43,476 nt of DNA from Solidesulfovibrio sp. (GCF_029978005.1 NZ_JARKOZ010000013.1:1-43476); one strand, 5' to 3'; numbered from the stretch's first letter, positions 19,679 through 28,597 are shown. The notes: generated by a model from the letters alone, not told the origin. Program-made: numbers and translations.

Positions 19679-21748
19679 CTAACCCTTGCCGCAGCCGCAG
19701 CCGTGGCCGCAGGCGTCCCCGACCGCGGCGTGGGGCAGGGGGTTTTGCAGGTGGCGGTCCAGAGCGGCCAGGACCGTTTCCAGGGTGCAGTGGCTGAGCA
19801 TCTCGGAGCCGACCTGCACGTTGGGGCCGCTGGCGCACAACTCGTGGCAGAACGAGGCCTTGACCACCACGGCGTTTTCCAGACCCTGTTCGATGATGTG
19901 GGCCAACAGGCCGTTTAAGATGTCCTGGGCCCCGCGCAGGTGGCAGCTCGTGCCCAGGCACACCTGCACCTGGATGCGCGGCTCCCGGGCGTCGCCGAGC
20001 AGCACCAGCGTCTCGTCGGTGATGCGGCGGCGGCTCTGGTAGGCGGTGTGAAGCAGTTCGTGGGCCTTGTGCCCGCCGATGTCGCCCAGAAACTTGGCGT
20101 AGCACTGGTTGACGAAGATGTTGTCCTGGGCCTTGTGCAGCTGGCGGCCCTTGTCGCTCTTGTACAGGCCCAGGGCGCGGCGCTTGCGCACGGCCAGGTC
20201 CAGGTTGACCGGCTGGCCCGCGCCGCCGACGCAGCCGCCGGGGCAGGCCATGACCTCGATGAGGTCGTAGTCGCATTTGCCGGCCTTGACCTTCTCGGCC
20301 ACCACCCGGGCGTTGGCCAGGCCGTAGACCACGGCCAGGCGCAGGGTCGCGCCGCCGACTTCGATATTGATCTCGCGCAGGCCGGAATCGCCGCGCACGT
20401 CGGTGAAGTCGGTGTCGTAGAGGGTCTGGCCGGTCACCTTCTCGGCGGCGTAGCGCAGCACGGCCTCGGTGACGCCGCCGGACGCGCCGAAGATCACGCC
20501 CGCGCCCGTGCCGAAGCCGAAGGGCATGTCGCGCGCCTGGGGCTCCAGGTCGTTGAAGCGAAGGCCGGCCTGCTCGATCATGCGGGCCAGCTCCTGGGTG
20601 GTCAGCACGTAGTCCACGTCCTGGACGCCGTCATGGCCGAACTCGGGGCGGCGCGCCTCGAACTTCTTGGCCGTGCAGGGCATGACCGAGACGATGGCCA
20701 GTTTCTTGCGCGGAATGCCCATCTGCTCGGGCAGCATCTCCTTGACCAGGGAGCCGAACATCTGCTGGGGCGAACGGCAGGAGGACAGGTTGGGCAGCAG
20801 TTCGGGGTAGTACTGCTCGGCGAACTGGACCCAGCCCGGACAGCAGGAGGTGAACTGGGGCAGCTTCTCGCCCTTGGCCTTGCGGGCCAGGAACTCCTCG
20901 GCCTCCTCGATGACCGTGAGGTCGGCGGAGAAGGTGGTGTCGTAGACCTGGTCGAAGCCGATGGTCTTCATGGCCGCGACCACCTTGCCCATGACGGGCT
21001 CGCCGGCCGGGGTGCTGAAGCACTCGCCGATGCCCACGCGCACGGCCGGGGCGATCTGGGCCACCACGGTCATCTCCGGGTCGGCGAGCAGATTCCACAC
21101 GTCCTCGATCTCGGACTTGGGCGTGAGCGCGCCTGTCGGGCACACGCTCGAGCACTGGCCGCAGTTGACGCACTCGACGTCGGCCAGGCCCTTGCCGAAG
21201 GCCGGCAGCACGGCGGTCTTATGCCCGCGGTAGGCGAAGCCGATGGCCCCGATGCCCTGGATCTCCGAGCACATGCGCACGCAGTCGCCGCACAGCACGC
21301 ACTTGTTGGGGTCGCGCACCAGCGACGGCGAGGACACGTCCACGGCCACGGGCTCCTGGATGGGCTTGAAGCGCACCTGGGACACGCCGAGCTTGCGGGC
21401 GATCTCCTGGAGCTTGCACATGCCGTTGCGAAAACAGGTCGGGCAGCTCTGGTCGTGGTTGGCGAGCAAAAGCTCCACGGCGATCTTGCGGATCTCGCGC
21501 AGCTCCTTGGTGTGGATGCGGATCTCCATGCCCGGTTCCGGCGGCGTGGAGCAGGCCCCCATGATGCCCCGGTTCTTGACTTCCACCAGGCACAGCCGGC
21601 AGGCCCCGTAAACCGACAGATCGGAATGGTAGCAGAAGGTCGGCAGGTCGATGCCCACCTTGCGGATGATCTCGAGCAGGTTGCGCTCCCCTTCGATGGG
21701 GACGACCTTGCCATCGATGACGACGGAGTTCTGGGTATTCCTGGTCAT
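19679..21748 (-). CDS. hydA: [FeFe]-hydrogenase catalytic subunit HydA (bifurcating trimer type)
   Basis: 689 residues. Visible cofactor sites in order: plant-type [2Fe-2S] (Cys39, 50, 53, 66); His-ligated [4Fe-4S] (His97, Cys102, 105, 111); two-cluster ferredoxin domain (Cys150, 153, 156, 160 and 193, 196, 199, 203); the H-cluster motifs TSCCPGW (Cys302 proton relay, Cys303 ligand), MPCTAKKFE (Cys358) and MACPGGCVGGAGQP (Cys502, Cys506); and a C-terminal thioredoxin-like [2Fe-2S] domain (Cys597, 602, 634, 638). That last domain is absent from the shorter HndD of Desulfovibrio fructosovorans but present in Thermotoga-type HydA. A final Cys/His/Gly tail has Cys680, 684 and 686. No Tat signal, so cytoplasmic. 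It should couple H2 to ferredoxin and NAD(P)H together with HydB and HydC. Confidence 0.95.
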   Translation of the reverse strand: MTRNTQNSVVIDGKVVPIEGERNLLEIIRKVGIDLPTFCYHSDLSVYGACRLCLVEVKNRGIMGACSTPPEPGMEIRIHTKELREIRKIAVELLLANHDQSCPTCFRNGMCKLQEIARKLGVSQVRFKPIQEPVAVDVSSPSLVRDPNKCVLCGDCVRMCSEIQGIGAIGFAYRGHKTAVLPAFGKGLADVECVNCGQCSSVCPTGALTPKSEIEDVWNLLADPEMTVVAQIAPAVRVGIGECFSTPAGEPVMGKVVAAMKTIGFDQVYDTTFSADLTVIEEAEEFLARKAKGEKLPQFTSCCPGWVQFAEQYYPELLPNLSSCRSPQQMFGSLVKEMLPEQMGIPRKKLAIVSVMPCTAKKFEARRPEFGHDGVQDVDYVLTTQELARMIEQAGLRFNDLEPQARDMPFGFGTGAGVIFGASGGVTEAVLRYAAEKVTGQTLYDTDFTDVRGDSGLREINIEVGGATLRLAVVYGLANARVVAEKVKAGKCDYDLIEVMACPGGCVGGAGQPVNLDLAVRKRRALGLYKSDKGRQLHKAQDNIFVNQCYAKFLGDIGGHKAHELLHTAYQSRRRITDETLVLLGDAREPRIQVQVCLGTSCHLRGAQDILNGLLAHIIEQGLENAVVVKASFCHELCASGPNVQVGSEMLSHCTLETVLAALDRHLQNPLPHAAVGDACGHGCGCGKG

Positions 21749-21750
21749 GG

Positions 21751-23640
21751 CTAGATTCCCTCCACCGCGCCGAACTTGCAAGCCGCCGCGCAAGCGCCGC
21801 ATTTGACGCAAAGCCCCTCGTCGATGCTGTGGGGCTGCTTTTTCTCGCCCATGATGGCCCCCACCGGACAAGCCTTGACGCACAGGCGGCAGCCCTTGCA
21901 GACGGCGGGATCGATGCTCGGACGGGCCAGCGCCTTGCAGCGCCCGGCCCGGCAGCGCTTCTCGAAGACGTGCTCCTCGTACTCGTGGCGGAAGTGCCTG
22001 AGGGTGGAGAGCACGGGGTTGGGCGCGGTCTTGCCCAGGCCGCACAAGGAGCCGATCTGCACGGCGTGGCCGAGGGTTTCCAAAAGCTCCAGGGTCTTGG
22101 CCGTGCCCCGGCCCTCGATGACGTCGTCAAGCAGCGCCAGGAGCTGCTTGGTGCCCTCGCGGCAGAGCACGCATTTGCCGCAGGACTCGCGCTGGGTGAA
22201 CTCCATGAAGAACCGGGCCACGGAGACCATGCAGGTCTTCTGGTTCATGACGACCAGGCCGCCGGAGCCGACCATGGCCCCGACGGAGCGCAGGGAGTCG
22301 AAATCCATGGGCAGATCGAGCATGTCCGGGGTCAGGCAGCCGCCCGAGGGGCCGCCGATCTGCACGGCCTTGAAGCCGGCCTTCTCGATGTTGCCACGGT
22401 CGTCGGTGACGCCGCCGCCGATGTTGAGCACGATCTCGCCCAAGGTGGTGCCGAAGGGCACCTCGATGAGGCCCGTGTTGCAGACGTGGCCGGTGAGGGC
22501 GAAGGTCTTGGTGCCCGGGGACTTCTCGGTGCCGAGCTGGCGGTACTTGGCCGCGCCGCCGAGGATTATGCGGGAAATCTGGGCCAGGGTCTCGACGTTG
22601 TTGATGATCGTGGGCTTGCGCCACAGGCCCTTCTGGGCCGGAAAGGGCGGCTTGGGCGCGGGCATGCCGCGGCGGCCCTCGATGGAGGCCATCAGTGCCG
22701 TCTCCTCGCCGCACACGAACGCGCCGGCCCCTTCCATGACTTCCAGGCGGAAGGACTGGCCCGAGCCGAACAGATCGTCGCCGAGGAACCCGGCGGCCTC
22801 GGCGTCGGCCACGGCCTTGCGCATGCGCTTGACCGCCAGGGGATATTCGGCGCGCACGTAGATGTAGCCCTCGTCGGCGCCGATGCCCCGGGCGGCGATC
22901 ATCATGCCTTCGATGACGCTGTGGGGGTTGCCCTCCATGACCGAGCGGTCCATGAACGCGCCCGGGTCGCCCTCGTCGCCGTTGCAGATGACGTATTTCT
23001 TGGCGCTGTCCTGGACGCGGGCCGCCTCCCACTTGCGGCCGGTGGGGAAGCCGCCGCCGCCGCGGCCGCGCAGGCCGGACTCGGAAACGACGTCGCACAC
23101 GGCCTTGGCGTCCATTTCGGAAAAGGCCTTGCGGGCGGCGGCGTACCCGCCGTGGGCCACGTATTCCTTGATCTCGTCGGGGTCGATGAAGCCGCATTCC
23201 TTGAGCACGTCGCGGCTTTGGCGCTGGTAGAAGGGAATCTGGTCCGGGCCCAGGCACTTCTCCCTGGACCGGGGCTCGACGTAGAGCAGGCGCTCGACGG
23301 GCTCGCCCTTAAGGAGCGTCAGGCCCACAATATCGGCGACGTCCTCCTCGGTGACTTTCGTGTAGAGGATGTTCTCGGGCAGGATGGTGACGAGGGGGCC
23401 CATCTGGCAAAAGCCCTGGCAGCCGCTGTGGGACAGGCGCACGCCGTCGCCGTGGCCCTCGGGCTTGAATTCGAGAACCACGTCGAGGCCGGCCTCGGCC
23501 ATCTGTTTCTCCAGGGCGTCGAGCACCTTCCTGGAACCGTTGGCCACGCAGCCGGTGCCGGCGCAGACGATGACCCGGCGCAGACCCGAGGCCGCTTCGC
23601 TGCCCGGGGCCTTGGCGGAATCCTGAATGGGACCTTCCAT
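21751..23640 (-). CDS. hydB: HydB: NuoF-like flavin subunit of bifurcating hydrogenase
   Basis: 629 residues. An N-terminal thioredoxin-like [2Fe-2S] domain (Cys26, 31, 74, 78) corresponds to the separate HndB of four-subunit enzymes and is fused here. The NuoF-like core follows, with GLRGRGGGGFPTGRKW for the FMN/NAD site and ESCGKCVLCREG for a [4Fe-4S] cluster. A C-terminal two-cluster ferredoxin domain (CKGCRLCVKACP and CVKCGACAAACK) ends the protein. This is the HydB layout of Thermotoga and Moorella trimers, where electron bifurcation takes place. Stop and next start are 2 bases apart; the ATG overlaps the HydC stop by one base. Whether NAD or NADP is used cannot be decided by eye. Confidence 0.94.
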   Translation of the reverse strand: MEGPIQDSAKAPGSEAASGLRRVIVCAGTGCVANGSRKVLDALEKQMAEAGLDVVLEFKPEGHGDGVRLSHSGCQGFCQMGPLVTILPENILYTKVTEEDVADIVGLTLLKGEPVERLLYVEPRSREKCLGPDQIPFYQRQSRDVLKECGFIDPDEIKEYVAHGGYAAARKAFSEMDAKAVCDVVSESGLRGRGGGGFPTGRKWEAARVQDSAKKYVICNGDEGDPGAFMDRSVMEGNPHSVIEGMMIAARGIGADEGYIYVRAEYPLAVKRMRKAVADAEAAGFLGDDLFGSGQSFRLEVMEGAGAFVCGEETALMASIEGRRGMPAPKPPFPAQKGLWRKPTIINNVETLAQISRIILGGAAKYRQLGTEKSPGTKTFALTGHVCNTGLIEVPFGTTLGEIVLNIGGGVTDDRGNIEKAGFKAVQIGGPSGGCLTPDMLDLPMDFDSLRSVGAMVGSGGLVVMNQKTCMVSVARFFMEFTQRESCGKCVLCREGTKQLLALLDDVIEGRGTAKTLELLETLGHAVQIGSLCGLGKTAPNPVLSTLRHFRHEYEEHVFEKRCRAGRCKALARPSIDPAVCKGCRLCVKACPVGAIMGEKKQPHSIDEGLCVKCGACAAACKFGAVEGI

Positions 23641-24146
23641 TATTGCAGCTCCTTGGCGCGGATGGCGTCGACAAGCGACACGGCGCGGTCCGGGGTCATC
23701 TGGCCGTAGACGTCCTCGTTGATGACCATGACCGGGGCCAGGCCGCAGGCCCCCAGGCAGGCCACGGTCTCCACGGTGAACAGCATATCCGGGGTGGTGC
23801 CCTTTTCCTCGGTCACGCCCAGGCGGGCGCGCAGGGCGTCCAGGATGGGGATGGAGTGCTTGACGTGGCAGGCGGTGCCGTCGCACAGGCGCACGATGTA
23901 CTTGCCCTTGGGGGTGAGCGCGAAGTGGGCGTAGAAGGTGGCCACGCCGAAGACGTTGGCCTCGGGGATGCCCAGGGAGGTGGCCACGTAGGAGAGCACT
24001 TCCTCGGGGAGGTAGCGGTACTCTTCCTGCAGGGCCTGCAGAATGGGCACCAGCCGGGCGGGGTGGCGACCGTAGTGGTCGAGAATGCCGCACAGCTTCT
24101 GGAATTTGGTTGTTTCCGCCAGGGAGGCGGCCATGTTCGGCTCCAT
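23640..24146 (-). CDS. hydC: HydC: NuoE-like [2Fe-2S] subunit of bifurcating hydrogenase
   Basis: 168 residues, first gene of the operon. The NuoE/thioredoxin-like [2Fe-2S] site is formed by Cys88 and Cys93 (CDGTAC) and Cys130 and Cys134 (CLGAC). The N-terminal helical part (YLPEEVLSYVATSLGI, VATFYAHF) is typical of the family. Ribosome site AAAAGGAGATC lies just before the ATG. Its stop TAA overlaps the hydB ATG. Short-form members are subunits of NAD(P)-linked hydrogenases and formate dehydrogenases. The adjacent HydB and HydA genes define its role here. Confidence 0.93.
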   Translation of the reverse strand: MEPNMAASLAETTKFQKLCGILDHYGRHPARLVPILQALQEEYRYLPEEVLSYVATSLGIPEANVFGVATFYAHFALTPKGKYIVRLCDGTACHVKHSIPILDALRARLGVTEEKGTTPDMLFTVETVACLGACGLAPVMVINEDVYGQMTPDRAVSLVDAIRAKELQ

Positions 24147-24735
24147 CCGTTGATCTCCTTTTCGACTGCAAGCGTTTATCGGAGTCTACACGCCGGGTAT
24201 TTCGTCACTCGCCTCCGCCCTGGCCGCCGTGTCCGCGCGCCTGGCCATGCGGCGGCCGGGGCGCAACACCCGAAAACGCCTCGCCGCCGTCGCCGCCCGA
24301 AAGCCCCCGGGTACGACGCAAGGCAGCGCCGCCCCTCACGGGGAGCATCGGGAATCGATCGTTTCATCGAACCAGGGTCATTTGCCGGCGGGGGCGCGAA
24401 GGATAGGCTGCGCAACCGCCGGTATGCAGTGCAGCAAAATGCATGCTACGGGCGGGAGCGCCGGTTGCGGGCTCGGGTTAGCGCTCTTTTTTCATTGATG
24501 AAATTGACCGGAAAGCCGTCACGGACCGCATCGGTTTCCGGGGCTGGCGGGGAGGCACTTGTTGCGTATTCGCATCATACCATGCAAATATGCAACATAC
24601 CTGACCGCGTCGATGGTGTTTCTGCAACACGACATGGCGGCTGGCAGACGATTCTGCGGCAAATCTGCAACGCGTCGCACCCCCCGATCACCGGCTCCCG
24701 GACGAGCCCCGGGTTCCCGGTCGCCCCATGCCGCG
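24147..24735. other. Gene-free upstream region of hydCBA
   Basis: 589 bases separate hydC from the stop of the GT-C-like gene. The part 24480-24680 is clearly more AT-rich than its surroundings. It contains an imperfect 16-bp inverted repeat (24560-24597), a small palindrome TTTCATTGATGAAA near 24490 and three copies of TGCAAC (24591, 24623, 24666). Open frames here have no ribosome site or recognisable sequence. I read it as the leader and control region of the hydrogenase operon. I could not identify a confident promoter. Confidence 0.6.
24560..24597. promoter_or_regulatory. Imperfect 16-bp inverted repeat, candidate operator or RNA hairpin
   Basis: Arms 24560-24575 and 24582-24597 match at 14 of 16 positions around a 6-base spacer, in AT-rich sequence about 415 bases upstream of hydC. 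On the minus strand one arm contains two direct TTGCAT-like half sites. It does not fit Rex (TTGTxA..TxACAA), HcpR/CRP (TTGTGA..TCACAA) or CooA (TGTCR..YGACA) boxes. Confidence 0.5.
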
Positions 24736-26811
24736 TCAGGGTCCCTCACGATCGCGCAGCGTCAGCAGCATGGCCGCGCCGTCGCCGGTCCACAGCCTGG
24801 CGCTGCCGGACAGCGTGAAGCGGACGAAGAAGGAGGCCGCGTCGGGCGCGAAGCCGGCCTCCAGGCAGGGCTCGAAGAGCCCGGTGGCGTTGTCGTTTCC
24901 CGACCCGGCGTAGCGGGCGAAGGGGTGGTAACTGACGCCGTCGGCGGACCAGGAGGCCTCGACGAAGCTCTCCGGTCCGGGCGAGGACACTTTGGGGTAG
25001 AAGGTCAGCCCGGCCCGGGCCACCGGTCGCGGCGCGGCCACGGCGTAGACGATCTCGGCCGTTTGCGCCTCGGCGCGCCGGCCGACGAAGCGCGCCCCGA
25101 AGCCCGTCCCGGCCTCGACGCCCCGGCTTTCGGCCAGGCGCACCGGCCCGGCCGCCGCCGGGGCCAGGGGGTCGGCCAGCACCACGATGTCCCCCTGCTT
25201 TGGCCGGTAGACGGCGTAGTCGGGCAGGGTCTCGGCCAGGGCGTAGGTGTTCTCGATGGCGCGCAGGACCTGCGGGTCCTGGAAGGTGGGGCGCAGCACC
25301 ACCACCGGGAACCGCCGGGCGGCGATGTCCCGGGCCAGCCGGGAATCCCCGAAGGACCACAGCCCGACCCGCTCGAAGAACTGGCTTTCCGTGGCGTCGA
25401 AGAAAAAGAGCTTCCCGCCGCCGCCGGCCAGAAGCGGCGCTGCCCCCTCGGCGTTGACCAGGGCCTCGGCCCCGCCCACGGCGCGCCTCAGAGCCTCGTC
25501 CCGGGCGGCGGCCGCGGCCGCGCCCCCCTCCCCGGCCGCGTCCCGGGGCACGGGCGTCAGGGGCGAGAGGAGCAGGGCCAGGGCCAGGGCCGCAGCCCGG
25601 CCGCGCTCCCCGGCCGCCCGCAATTCGCCCAGGAGCGCGCCGGCCCGCAGGGTCAGGATGATGCAAAAGCCCAGGAAATAGTTGGTGTCAGCGCCCCAGG
25701 TCGCCACGAGCTTGACTAGGAAGGGCGCATGGACCAGGGCCAGCCAGTCCAAAAGATGCAGCCGACGCCGCCGGACGTCGTCGGCCAGGGCCAGGAGAAA
25801 AAGGGCGAGAAGCCCCCAGTAGGCCCGGGCAAAGGCGGCCAGGCGCGGCCAGGCGTTGTCCAGGTTGGTGATGGAGGCGTCGGCGGCGAGCCGGGCCGGG
25901 TAGATGACGCAGTGGAGCAAAAAGGCCCCGTCCGTGATCCGGTACAGGGCCGCGCCGGCCGCCAGGCCCATGACCCCGGTCAGCGCGGCGAAACGCAGGC
26001 AAAGGCCCACACTCGCCTGCCCGACCAGACAGGCGGTGACCAGTCCGCAGCACACGGCCACGGTCTGCTGCTTGGTGAAAAGCGCGGCGGCCATGCACAC
26101 GGCGGCGGCCACCGGCCAGTCCCGGGTCACCCGGTCCCTGGCCTTGGCCGCGAAAAGCCCCGTCGCGGCGAAGGCCAGGGACCAGGCGAGCAGGTCCGGC
26201 CGGATCTGGCGGATGTAGCCGGCCATGTAGGGCCCGGCAGCGAAGCTCAAGGGGACTAGGGCGGCCAGAAACAGGCTTCGCGCCTCGCGGCGGGTGATCC
26301 AGGCCATGACGCCCAGAAGCCCGGCCCAGCCGACGTAGCTCACCAGATGCCCGCCGCCGGCCACGTCGCCCGGGACCACGGTCCGGGCGGCCAGGGCGGC
26401 CAGGGAATGGTAGATGGGCGTGTAGAGCGTCACCAGGAACGGGTAGTCCCGCATGTCCGGATAGATGCCGCGCCCCTGGGTCAGGAGCCAAATCTTGACC
26501 GTTTCGCGGCCGTCGATGAGGGAGGGCACGAGGCCGTGGACCAGGGCGTCGCGGGCGCCGCGCAGCTCGGCGACCACGTCCGGCGCGATGCCGAGGAGCA
26601 GCCAGGCGCACAGGAAGCCGCCAAGGCCCGAAAGCAGCGCCCGCCGTCCCGCGAACGCGCCCGTGAAGGACAGGGCGAGGCCGGCCAGGGCGCAGGCGGC
26701 GTAGAAGGTCGGGAAACGTCCCGCCAGGAAACCGGGGACGGCCCAGGCAAGGGTCAGGGCGAGGCCCGCGCCGATCCAGGGGATGGCGCGTCGCGGCATG
26801 CGGTCGTCCAT
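24736..26811 (-). CDS. Polytopic membrane protein, GT-C-like glycosyltransferase candidate
   Basis: 691 residues. The N-terminal about 430 residues hold roughly ten hydrophobic spans separated by short Arg-rich loops, the layout of GT39/GT83/DUF2029 transferases that use polyprenyl-phosphate sugars. The luminal-type segment RGIYPDMRDYPFLVTLYTPIYH resembles the conserved P-x-Y block of such enzymes. A long Ala-rich linker (about 435-460) leads to a periplasmic mixed domain with an apparent beta-sandwich end (ARAGLTFYPKVSSPG onward). The start ATG at 26811 could also be the ATG four codons later. It follows the ThDP-like gene by 39 bases on the same strand. Sugar and acceptor unknown. Confidence 0.65.
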   Translation of the reverse strand: MDDRMPRRAIPWIGAGLALTLAWAVPGFLAGRFPTFYAACALAGLALSFTGAFAGRRALLSGLGGFLCAWLLLGIAPDVVAELRGARDALVHGLVPSLIDGRETVKIWLLTQGRGIYPDMRDYPFLVTLYTPIYHSLAALAARTVVPGDVAGGGHLVSYVGWAGLLGVMAWITRREARSLFLAALVPLSFAAGPYMAGYIRQIRPDLLAWSLAFAATGLFAAKARDRVTRDWPVAAAVCMAAALFTKQQTVAVCCGLVTACLVGQASVGLCLRFAALTGVMGLAAGAALYRITDGAFLLHCVIYPARLAADASITNLDNAWPRLAAFARAYWGLLALFLLALADDVRRRRLHLLDWLALVHAPFLVKLVATWGADTNYFLGFCIILTLRAGALLGELRAAGERGRAAALALALLLSPLTPVPRDAAGEGGAAAAAARDEALRRAVGGAEALVNAEGAAPLLAGGGGKLFFFDATESQFFERVGLWSFGDSRLARDIAARRFPVVVLRPTFQDPQVLRAIENTYALAETLPDYAVYRPKQGDIVVLADPLAPAAAGPVRLAESRGVEAGTGFGARFVGRRAEAQTAEIVYAVAAPRPVARAGLTFYPKVSSPGPESFVEASWSADGVSYHPFARYAGSGNDNATGLFEPCLEAGFAPDAASFFVRFTLSGSARLWTGDGAAMLLTLRDREGP

Positions 26812-26850
26812 GCGTTCCGAAGGGTTGGAGTTGGGGAAGCAGCGCCTGCC

Positions 26851-28485
26851 TTACCCCGAGGCCGGGGCCGCGTCCACTCCTTGGGGGAGCCCCGGCGACG
26901 CCGGGGCGGCGCAACGCACCTGCGCCAGGCACGGTCCCGGCCCGGCCAGGCCCTCGGCCAGGGCGGCGTCGAGCTCCCCGGCGCGGGCCACGGTCAGGCC
27001 CCGCGCGCCCAGGGACCGGCCCAGCGCGGCGAAGTCGACCCCGCACGCGGCCGGCGAGCCCTGGCCGAGCACCACGAACAGGACCGGCAGGCCGAGGCGC
27101 GCCGCCGTGACGACCTCCGCGCCGAGGGACAGCATGCCCGATACGTCCGTCACGCAGGCCACGGGGCGTTGCGGCAAGGCGAGCCGGACGCCCACGGCCG
27201 CCGCCACGGCCCAGCCCGCCGGCGCGACCTCCGAGGCCGTGAAATAGGCTTGGGGCCGATAGACCGTAAAGGCGCGGGTGAAGACCTGCCGCACCGGCCC
27301 CGGATCGACGACGAGACAGCCGTCGCGGGATAGCGCCCGGCGCAGGGCCTCGGCCACGGCAGGCGGGGACGGCGCGGCCTCGTCCCCGGCCGGGTCCGCC
27401 GGTTCAGGACGGCCCGGGACTTCGCCGCGCAGTTGGCGCAGCCAGGCGGCACGGGCCTGGTTGCCCGCCCGCAGCCGGTTGATCCTGGCCGAGCCGCCCT
27501 CCAGCATGAGCGTAAGCGCCGTGCGGCAGTCCCCGGCCACGGGCACGTCCACGCCGAAGGAACGGCCGATGACGCCGGGGTCCGCGTCCACCTGGACCAG
27601 CCGGCGCGAAGGAGCGGCCAACCTCTCCCAGTCCGGGCCGTCCTCCTCGGGCAGGCCGCAGCCGAGGACCACCAGGGTCTCCAGACGCGGCGACAGCAGC
27701 GCCCCGGCCGCCGGATCATGTCCGCCCGGGCCGAAGACGCCGAGATGCAACCGATGGTCGCCGGGAAAGGCCCCCTTGCCCCGCGCCGTGGTGGCCACGG
27801 GAATCTCGAACTGCTCGGCAAAGGCGATGAGCCGCCGCACAGCCCCGTCCCGTTCCACCCCGGCCCCGGCCAGCACGGCCAGGCGCGTCGGCGTGAAATC
27901 GCCGCCTTCCGGCACGAGGACGCGCCACAACCGCTCCACGGCCGCCGCGTCCGCGTAGCGCGGCCGGTAGACGGCCTCGTCCAGGGGCGTCCAGGCCCCG
28001 TCCCCGGGCGCGTCCGGCGTGCCGTCGGCAGGCAGGCCAAGGAGCGTCGGCCCCTGCGCCCCGGCCAGCATCCGGGTCAGGGCGGCCCGCAGACGGCCCT
28101 GGAGCCGGCGCGGGTCTTCCACGATGTAAGACGCCGCCATGGCCGGAGCCAGCAAGGAAGGCCCGTTTGCGAGGGACGCGGCAAGATCGGGAGACGCGGA
28201 AATGAAAAGCACGGGCGAGGCGTCGGCCCGGGCCGCTGCCGCCGCCGGGGCCATGGCCGCGGCCTGCGCGGCGTCTGCCGCCAGGCAGACGCCGAAGCGG
28301 CCCGTGGCCCGGGCGTGGCCGTCGGCCATGCAGGCCGCGCCCAGGGGCTGGGCGGCCTCGACGAGGACGACGGAGCTTTGCGCCGCATCGGGCGGGCAAG
28401 AGCCGGCCATGCTTCGCGACGCGGCGAACGCGTGGCGCAGGCCTTCGGCGGCGAGGACAGGAAAGAGGCTGACGGCGGCGCGCAT
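26851..28485 (-). CDS. ThDP-enzyme-fold protein (acetolactate-synthase-like) with degenerate cofactor motifs
   Basis: 544 residues, full length for the family. Order: PYR-like N-terminal domain (1-165, ADGHARATG at 54-62), central domain (about 175-330, VLAGAGV and LVQVDADPGVIGRSFG) and PP-like domain (about 370-525, ASEVAPAGWAVAAAVGVRLA). Three expected residues differ. The catalytic Glu position before ADG is Pro47 (nearest Glu is 43), the GDG of the Mg-ThDP motif reads near TDVSG (446-450), and the following NN reads GQ (474-475). It may not bind ThDP, or may bind it abnormally. ATG 28485 has GGAGG 5 bases upstream. The gene lies just before the GT-C-like gene, so it could serve envelope chemistry rather than branched-chain amino acid synthesis. 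Confidence 0.8.
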   Translation of the reverse strand: MRAAVSLFPVLAAEGLRHAFAASRSMAGSCPPDAAQSSVVLVEAAQPLGAACMADGHARATGRFGVCLAADAAQAAAMAPAAAAARADASPVLFISASPDLAASLANGPSLLAPAMAASYIVEDPRRLQGRLRAALTRMLAGAQGPTLLGLPADGTPDAPGDGAWTPLDEAVYRPRYADAAAVERLWRVLVPEGGDFTPTRLAVLAGAGVERDGAVRRLIAFAEQFEIPVATTARGKGAFPGDHRLHLGVFGPGGHDPAAGALLSPRLETLVVLGCGLPEEDGPDWERLAAPSRRLVQVDADPGVIGRSFGVDVPVAGDCRTALTLMLEGGSARINRLRAGNQARAAWLRQLRGEVPGRPEPADPAGDEAAPSPPAVAEALRRALSRDGCLVVDPGPVRQVFTRAFTVYRPQAYFTASEVAPAGWAVAAAVGVRLALPQRPVACVTDVSGMLSLGAEVVTAARLGLPVLFVVLGQGSPAACGVDFAALGRSLGARGLTVARAGELDAALAEGLAGPGPCLAQVRCAAPASPGLPQGVDAAPASG

Positions 28486-28569
28486 CTCCCCTCCGGGATG
28501 AACGTTGCACCTCAAGCGACATGATGCGCCCGGGGAGACAGCGGCGTCAAGGCCGCCCCATGCCGGCCG

Positions 28570-28597
28570 TTGCCTGGCCCCGGCGACCAATGCTAAT
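28570..28597 (+). promoter_or_regulatory. Candidate promoter for the hybrid histidine kinase
   Basis: TTGCCT (28570-28575) and GCTAAT (28592-28597) are 16 bases apart with TG just upstream of the -10 box, in the divergent region 28486-28673. Flanking GTTGCAC (about 28503) and GTGCAAC (about 28602) form a distant inverted pair. Confidence 0.35.

Noticed and set aside
26851-28485. Functional acetolactate synthase (ilvB)
   Set aside because: Key Glu, GDG and NN residues are altered and no ilvN or ilvC neighbour exists, so the gene symbol was withheld.
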